From positions 4,394-68,393 of the forward strand of contig DASPXV010000151.1 in NCBI GenBank assembly GCA_035637115.1: 64,000 nt of DNA. The letters run 5' to 3'. The notes beneath the pieces are model-generated. The model saw only the letters and a list, made by a program, of their open reading frames with translations. It made no database searches and was not told the origin of the DNA. Shown here piece by piece: positions 59,024 to 64,000 of this stretch (positions are counted from its first letter, which is position 1; each line of letters begins with the position of its first letter). Source of the stretch: JAICSD01 sp035637115. Lineage in GTDB: Bacteria > Acidobacteriota > Vicinamibacteria > Vicinamibacterales > 2-12-FULL-66-21. Made by a program: the position numbers and the translations under genes.

Positions 59024-61843
59024 ATGTCTCGCGCGATCGCACGCACTAGCGCGGTCCTCGCGTTGTTGCTCCTCGCCGGGTCGGCTGTTACGGCTTCGGA
59101 GCGTTACGATCCGCGGCTTCGTTTCCAAACGACGAGGACGGAGCACTTCGATATTCATGCGCACCAAGGAGAGGAGGCGCTCGCGCGGCGGCTCGCCGTC
59201 ATCGCGGAGCGCGTGCGGCAGAAGTTCGAACCAGTCTTCGGCCGCCCGCGCGGCCGCGTGCAGGTGATCCTGGTTGATCAGACGGATCTCTCGAACGGAT
59301 GGGCGACGCCGTTTCCCTACGATGCGATCGAGATCACCGCAGTGCCGCCACCATCGGAGTCGCTGATCGGCAATACGACCGACTGGCTCGAGCTCGTCTT
59401 CACGCACGAATACACGCACATCCTTCATCTCGATCGCACGCGCGGATTCATGCAGGGCATTCGACGCGTGTTTGGACGCGTGCCTCTCGCATTTCCCAAC
59501 GCTCTTCTTCCCGGGTGGCAGGTCGAAGGCATTGCTGTGTACGAAGAAAGCCGGATGACCGGAGAAGGACGTGTGCCCGCGGGCGACTTCCGCGCGATCG
59601 TTGACGTGGCCGCGTCGCGCGGTCGTTTCGAGCCGATCGATCGCGCGGCCGGGGGCCTGACCGACTGGCCCGCGGGCAACGCGGCATACGCCTACGGCGC
59701 GTACTTCCATCAGTTCCTCGCCGATCGTTACGGTCCGGAACGGCTGTCGCGACTGGCGGACGCGACAGCCGGACGAGTGCCGCTCTTCGGGTCCGCCGCC
59801 TTCAAACGTGTGTTCGGAAAATCCGCGGAGGATCTCTGGAAGGACTTCAAGGAATCGCGTGAGAACTCCGCGCTGCCTGCGAGCGAGACGGACGCCCGCG
59901 CGATGCGGCTCACCCATCACGGGTTCGTGGTGACGGCGCCGCGGGTCGCACAGGACGGCGCGATTTATTACGGCGTGTCCAATCCACATGGCTTCCCCGC
60001 GCTCATGCGTCTGCCTCGGCAAGGATCGCCGTCACGCGTCGCGTGGCGCGCGCTTGGGACACGCACGTCCGTGCGCGGCGACTGGATCGTCTTCGATCAG
60101 CTGGAGCGCGCACGATCGGTCGCGGTGTTCTCGGATCTGTACGCCGTTCGAACGACGGGAGGCAGCGTCCATCAGCTCACGCGTCAGGCTCGCGCGGCGG
60201 ATCCTGATCTTTCCCCGGACGGCCGCGCGATCGTCTGCACTGTTCAGGCGACCGGCAGACGAGCGCTCGCGCTGCTCGATTTCACGACGGCCGCGATCTC
60301 GCAGCCGCAGCTCCTCATCGACGACCCCGAGTCAGATTTCACGGGTCCGCGCTGGTCTCCTGATGGACGGCAGATCGTCGCGGAACGGCGGCGTCCTGGT
60401 ATCTACGACCTCGTCCTGGTCGATCCTGCTACGCGCGAGGTCCGCACGCTCGTCTCGCGCCCGGATGCGCGGCTCATTACCCCCTCATGGACAACTGACG
60501 GAAAGACCATCCTCTTCGCAGCCGACGTCGGCGATCGCTCTTTCAATGTGTTCGCCATCGACGTCGCGAGCGGCGACGTGCGCCAGGTCACCGACACCGC
60601 CGGCGGCGCGCAGTTTCCCGAACTCTCCGTCGACGGAGTCCTGACGTACGTCGGCTACACACCCGACGGCTACGACCTGTTCTCCATTCCGACGGCGTCC
60701 AGTGCGTGGAAGACTGTGGACTTCATTGCCGCGAACGCGAACACGAACACGAGCGCCCGCGAACCTCAGAACGCCCAGGCCCCGCAAACCCATCCGTACA
60801 ATCCCCTTCGAACCCTGCTCCCGAGTTTCTGGACGCCCATCGTCGCGACTGACGCGGGTGAAACTTTGATCGGCGCCGGGACCGCGATGACGGATGCGCT
60901 CGGACGCCATGCGTACCTCGTGGATGCCGCGTGGACGACGAATCGCGCGCGCCCTGACTGGAATGTGTCGTATGCGTACGATCGATGGCGCCCGACGCTG
61001 TTCGCGAGCTACTCGGACGACGCCGACCCCGTCCGCGGCGGCGAGATCCGCAGCCGCGAGCTGTTCGCCGGCGCGGTGGTGCGATTCCGGCACGTGCGAT
61101 CCAGCCAGTCGGTGCTTGCCGGTTTCGATGCGCAGACGGACACGCTGACCTGCAGGGGGACGTGTCGTGCCCGGGCGGCACAGAACGATTTGCGCTCGCT
61201 GCGCGGCGGCTGGCTGCACGACAGCCGGCGGCAGTTCGGCTACTCGATCAGCGACGAAGAAGGATTTGCGCTCGAAGCCGCTGCAGAATCAAGTCGCACC
61301 GCTTTCGGATCGGATGTGAACGCGGGCGCTGCCATTTTCGATGTCCGCGCGTTCCGCCGCGTCCTTGGTCCGCACACGGTCCTCGCGGCCCGCGCCGCCA
61401 TTGCCAGTGCCTGGGGCGACGTGAGTGCGCGCCGCGTATTTTCCGCCGCCGGACCAGGCCCGTCCTACCCTGTGTTCGACTTCGGCCGCGACGCCGTCGG
61501 CCTGCTGCGCGGCTTCGCGTCCGAGGACGTCGTCGGCACGCGTGCCGCCGTCCTCAACCTCGATCTGCGATTCCCAATCGCCCGGCCCCAGCGCGGCTCG
61601 GGATCGTGGCCGCTGTTCCTGCACTCGATCCATGGCGCGGCGTTCATCGACGCCGCTCACGCCTGGGACACGACCTTCCATGCCGCGGACATCAAATCCT
61701 CCATCGGCGTGGAACTATCCGCCGACATCGTCGCGGTGCACTACCTGCCGCTGACGATCGCCGCCGGTACCGCGTGGACGCGCGACCCCACCATCGACCG
61801 CCGCCGGGCTGCAGTGTTCGGCAGGATCGGATACGCCTTTTAG
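59024..61843 (+). CDS. Secreted HExxH peptidase-like / TolB-propeller / outer-membrane barrel protein
   Basis: A 939-residue protein with a signal peptide (1-25, VLALLLLAGSAVTAS). A gluzincin-like (peptidase MA) domain spans about 40-280, with the zinc motif HEYTH at 128-132 (FTHEYTHILHLDRT) and a downstream glutamate in GWQVEGIAVYEES. A PD40/TolB-like propeller follows at about 290-560 (ADPDLSPDGRAIV, GPRWSPDGRQIVAERRRPG, LFAADVGDRSFNVFAIDVAS). The C-terminal region (about 610-939) has beta-barrel character and the surface-antigen-like ending FGRIGYAF. The likely location is the outer membrane with the peptidase and propeller in the periplasm or at the surface. Its substrate is unknown. It lies 30 bp after mutS. 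Confidence 0.75.
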   Translation: MSRAIARTSAVLALLLLAGSAVTASERYDPRLRFQTTRTEHFDIHAHQGEEALARRLAVIAERVRQKFEPVFGRPRGRVQVILVDQTDLSNGWATPFPYDAIEITAVPPPSESLIGNTTDWLELVFTHEYTHILHLDRTRGFMQGIRRVFGRVPLAFPNALLPGWQVEGIAVYEESRMTGEGRVPAGDFRAIVDVAASRGRFEPIDRAAGGLTDWPAGNAAYAYGAYFHQFLADRYGPERLSRLADATAGRVPLFGSAAFKRVFGKSAEDLWKDFKESRENSALPASETDARAMRLTHHGFVVTAPRVAQDGAIYYGVSNPHGFPALMRLPRQGSPSRVAWRALGTRTSVRGDWIVFDQLERARSVAVFSDLYAVRTTGGSVHQLTRQARAADPDLSPDGRAIVCTVQATGRRALALLDFTTAAISQPQLLIDDPESDFTGPRWSPDGRQIVAERRRPGIYDLVLVDPATREVRTLVSRPDARLITPSWTTDGKTILFAADVGDRSFNVFAIDVASGDVRQVTDTAGGAQFPELSVDGVLTYVGYTPDGYDLFSIPTASSAWKTVDFIAANANTNTSAREPQNAQAPQTHPYNPLRTLLPSFWTPIVATDAGETLIGAGTAMTDALGRHAYLVDAAWTTNRARPDWNVSYAYDRWRPTLFASYSDDADPVRGGEIRSRELFAGAVVRFRHVRSSQSVLAGFDAQTDTLTCRGTCRARAAQNDLRSLRGGWLHDSRRQFGYSISDEEGFALEAAAESSRTAFGSDVNAGAAIFDVRAFRRVLGPHTVLAARAAIASAWGDVSARRVFSAAGPGPSYPVFDFGRDAVGLLRGFASEDVVGTRAAVLNLDLRFPIARPQRGSGSWPLFLHSIHGAAFIDAAHAWDTTFHAADIKSSIGVELSADIVAVHYLPLTIAAGTAWTRDPTIDRRRAAVFGRIGYAF

Positions 61844-61878
61844 TTGGTCTGTGGCTGATATGGCAAAATGACTTCGGC

Positions 61879-62949
61879 ATGAAGACGAAGTCACGTTTTC
61901 TTCGCGCGCCCGTCGAGCCGTTCAGCGTCCAGCCGGACGCCGCGGCGGACGATCTCCTCGCGCGCATGGAGAAGATTTCGTTCCAGGGTCGGAACCTGGC
62001 GACGGCGAGGCGCATCTGGGAGAAGATGCTCGGCGCCGACTGCACCATCTTCATCGGCATGGCTGGCGCGCTGAGCGCCGGCGGGTTGCGCTCGATCGTC
62101 GCGTACCTGATTGCCAACCGCTACGTCGACTGCCTCGTCTCCACCGGCGCGAACCTCTACCACGACCTGCACGAGACGCGTGGCCGGCACCATTATCTCG
62201 GGTCGCCGCATGAAGACGATGCGAAGCTGCAGAACGAGCATATCGATCGCGTCTACGACACCTACGCGAGCGAAGACGAGTTCTGCGAGAACGACGAGTG
62301 GATCGCGGCGTTCGTGCTCACGCTCGAGCGCCGTCCGTACACCTCGCGCGAGTTTCTCTTCAAGCTCGGTGAGTACCTCTGGAACGAGACCCGGCAGGAC
62401 GGGATCCTGACCGCGGCTTATCGCGCAAACGTGCCGATCTTCTGCCCGGCGATCGCCGACTCGTCCATCGGCATGGGGCTGTCCCAGGCGCGACACCGCG
62501 ATCCGTCGGCCGGCATGGTCGATGTCATCGGCGACATCGTCGAGTCCGCGAACATCGTCATCCGCCATCCGCGAACCGCGTCGGTCGTGCTCGGCGGAGG
62601 AACACCAAAGAACTTCATCAACCAAGCGAGCGTGCAGGCCGAGTTCTTCGACGACCGCGTCGGCGGCCACCGCTACGCGCTCCAGATCGTGACCGACGTT
62701 CCGCATTTCGGCGGCGCGTCGGGATCGAGCCTCGAGGAAGCGCGGAGCTGGGGGAAGCTGGCGACGGACGCCGAGCAGGTGACCGTCCACGCCGATGCGA
62801 CGATCGCCCTGCCGCTGCTCGTCAGCGCGCTCGCCGCCAGCGCGCGCGAGACGCTCGCTGCCCGGAAGCCGATCACATTCGATCCGTCCGGCACCACGAT
62901 GGCCATCAATGGCCGACCTTTTCCGCCCGCGCGCTTCGAGGCCCGCTAG
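61879..62949 (+). CDS. Deoxyhypusine-synthase-like protein
   Basis: A 356-residue NAD-dependent DHS-fold protein; start ATG 61879. Seen: FIGMAGALSAGGLRSIVAYL, VSTGANLYHDLHE, FCPAIADSSIGMGL, VVLGGGTPKNFINQ and LEEARSWGKL, which holds the lysine equivalent to the catalytic one of eukaryotic DHS (SWGK). Bacteria lack eIF5A, so deoxyhypusine formation is not expected; characterised bacterial relatives make homospermidine or other polyamines by the same aminobutyl transfer. It is followed 2 bp later by agmatinase, which supplies putrescine, supporting a polyamine role. The product is not determined. Confidence 0.88.
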   Translation: MKTKSRFLRAPVEPFSVQPDAAADDLLARMEKISFQGRNLATARRIWEKMLGADCTIFIGMAGALSAGGLRSIVAYLIANRYVDCLVSTGANLYHDLHETRGRHHYLGSPHEDDAKLQNEHIDRVYDTYASEDEFCENDEWIAAFVLTLERRPYTSREFLFKLGEYLWNETRQDGILTAAYRANVPIFCPAIADSSIGMGLSQARHRDPSAGMVDVIGDIVESANIVIRHPRTASVVLGGGTPKNFINQASVQAEFFDDRVGGHRYALQIVTDVPHFGGASGSSLEEARSWGKLATDAEQVTVHADATIALPLLVSALAASARETLAARKPITFDPSGTTMAINGRPFPPARFEAR

Positions 62950-62951
62950 TC

Positions 62952-63860
62952 ATGAATGTCCCGTTCGAGTACGACCACGCCGAGGCCCTCGTGTTTGGCG
63001 GCGCGCTTCCCACGCGCGCCACGTTCGACGACTCGAGCGTCGTGATTCTTCCCTGTCCCGTGGATCGCACCACTTCGTACGTCAGTGGCACGCGCAATGG
63101 CCCGCACGAGATCCTGCAGGCGTCATCACATATGGAATTGTGGGACGAGGAATTGAAGGCGGACATTCACGGCGTGGGGATCTTTACGCTGCCGGAGATG
63201 GAACTGCCGTTTGGGGAGATGGCCCCGCTGGTCGACGAAATCGAACGGGTCGCGTACGAGATCGTCGGACGCGACAAGTTTCTCGTCACGCTCGGCGGGG
63301 AGCATTCGATTACGCCGCCGCTCGTGTCCGCCGCAGCGCGGAAGTATTCGGGTCTTTCGGTCCTGCAGATCGACGCGCACGCCGACATGCGCGATTCCTA
63401 CATGGGGACGGTGCACAACCACGCCTGCGCGATGCGGCGATCGCTCGAATTCGCCAGCGTTACGCAAGTCGGCATCCGCAGCCTCTCGACCGAGGAAGCC
63501 GAGGCGCTGCCGAAGCTGAAAACCAAGGTGTTCTATGACGTCACCATGCGCGAGGATCCGAAATGGATCGACGCCGTGGTGGATTCGCTCGCGGAGAATG
63601 TGTACGTCACGATCGATGTCGATGGACTGGATCCGGCAATCATGCCGGCGACCGGTACGCCGGAGCCCGGCGGACTGTCCTGGCCCGAGATCACGCGCCT
63701 TCTGCGCGCAACCGCCGAACGCCGGCGCATCGTTGCCGCCGACATCGTGGAATTGAGCCCTATTCCCGGGATGGTCGCGCCGAACTTTCTGTGCGCGAAG
63801 CTCCTGTACAAGCTGCTGACGTATCGCTTCGCTTCTGATGCGAGAGCGAAGCGGCTGTAG
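62952..63860 (+). CDS. speB: Agmatinase (arginase/ureohydrolase family)
   Basis: A 302-residue binuclear-manganese hydrolase that splits agmatine into putrescine and urea. Metal-ligand motifs: LGGEHSITPPLV (about 115), IDAHADMRDSYMG (about 139) and VTIDVDGLDPAIMPATGTPE (about 219), with LSWPEITRLLRA after. The agmatinase subgroup is inferred from overall resemblance and the neighbouring polyamine gene; arginase or guanidinobutyrase cannot be fully excluded. Start ATG 62952 is 2 bp from the previous stop. The CAGTNNC heptad array starts 3 bp after its stop. Confidence 0.9.
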   Translation: MNVPFEYDHAEALVFGGALPTRATFDDSSVVILPCPVDRTTSYVSGTRNGPHEILQASSHMELWDEELKADIHGVGIFTLPEMELPFGEMAPLVDEIERVAYEIVGRDKFLVTLGGEHSITPPLVSAAARKYSGLSVLQIDAHADMRDSYMGTVHNHACAMRRSLEFASVTQVGIRSLSTEEAEALPKLKTKVFYDVTMREDPKWIDAVVDSLAENVYVTIDVDGLDPAIMPATGTPEPGGLSWPEITRLLRATAERRRIVAADIVELSPIPGMVAPNFLCAKLLYKLLTYRFASDARAKRL

Positions 63861-63863
63861 CAA

Positions 63864-63933
63864 GCAGTTGCCAGTAACCAGTTGGCAGTAACCAGTTTCC
63901 AGTTTCCAGTTTCCAGTGACCAGTTTCCAGTAA
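63864..63933. repeat. CAGTNNC heptad array at the agmatinase 3' end
   Basis: Ten contiguous 7-bp units without phase slip: CAGTTGC, CAGTAAC, CAGTTGG, CAGTAAC, CAGTTTC three times, CAGTGAC, CAGTTTC, CAGTAAC. The first four bases are invariant and the last three vary. It begins 3 bp after the stop codon. The remaining 67 bp of the window (63934-64000) are more AT-rich and hold no gene that I can support. Confidence 0.9.
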
Positions 63934-64000
63934 CCAGGGATGTGTCCCGAGTCTTGTGGAAAATAAAAATGGCGTAACCTCCTGTTGACCCAAACAGATC

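Noticed and set aside
61879..62949. Genuine deoxyhypusine synthase acting on eIF5A
   Set aside because: Bacteria lack eIF5A, and the agmatinase neighbour points to free polyamines. The protein is therefore named by family only.
63934..64000. Start of another gene or promoter at the window end
   Set aside because: An AT-richer stretch and a TTGACC near 63985 are seen, but no start codon or second promoter element falls inside the window, so nothing can be supported.

Overview
The window is a GC-rich, almost gap-free stretch of a Gram-negative bacterial chromosome. The likely source is Acidobacteriota, plausibly the Vicinamibacteria. The reasons are two tandem Oar-type TonB-dependent receptors carrying an N-terminal carboxypeptidase-regulatory-like domain, a complete Tol-Pal operon, LPS-export genes in fused forms, a regulatory PTS built around HprK, and the codon/GC style. 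This placement is inference; there is no rRNA or other marker RNA here. No tRNA, rRNA, CRISPR array, IS element or prophage was recognised.

Layout. 0-7.8 kb: two outer-membrane receptors, then a BadF-type amino-sugar kinase, nagB and (convergent) murQ, which together suggest uptake and catabolism of GlcNAc/MurNAc or peptidoglycan recycling. 7.8-14.4 kb: a moxR gene that runs into the 3' part of a vWA/BatA-like membrane-protein gene (apparent internal deletion), xerD, metK, an anchored PHP-domain protein and a small GntR regulator. 14.5-22.4 kb (minus strand): a single-chain LptF-LptG permease, then parB, parA, a bifunctional-nuclease-family gene, miaB and recN. 22.4-27.4 kb (plus): tolQ-tolR-tolA/tonB-tolB-pal-cpoB. 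27.5-45.9 kb (minus): a long co-directional run, in transcription order guaA, dnaE, accA, recJ, lptC/lptA fusion, lptB, rpoN, hpf, hprK, rapZ, EIIA(Man), ptsH, ptsI, a cupin gene and ssb. 45.9-56.3 kb: a PQQ-propeller protein, an aminotransferase, a polytopic membrane protein, a giant NtrY-like histidine kinase, pssA-psd, a DUF465 protein and rimI-tsaB. 56.3-63.9 kb (plus): mutS, a secreted HExxH/propeller/barrel protein, a deoxyhypusine-synthase-like protein and agmatinase.

How the genes work together. LptB, LptC/A and LptFG supply most of the LPS-export bridge. Tol-Pal supplies envelope constriction and integrity, and pssA-psd supply phosphatidylethanolamine. EI, HPr (His15 and Ser46 both present), EIIA(Man), HprK and RapZ form a PTS with no visible sugar permease; its linkage to rpoN, hpf and lpt genes suggests a regulatory phosphorelay.

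The most unusual signal is not a protein. At least nine gene 3' ends carry degenerate tandem arrays of a 7-bp (once 8-bp) unit starting within a few bases of the stop codon (metK, lptFG, parB, recN, cpoB, ssb, hpf, guaA, agmatinase). Units differ between loci, but three loci share a GATTGNN unit. Separately, perfect one-base-centre palindromes sit in frame inside coding sequence (9.07-9.13 kb, and a weaker case at 13.54 kb). A near-perfect 23-bp inverted repeat lies between dnaE and accA.
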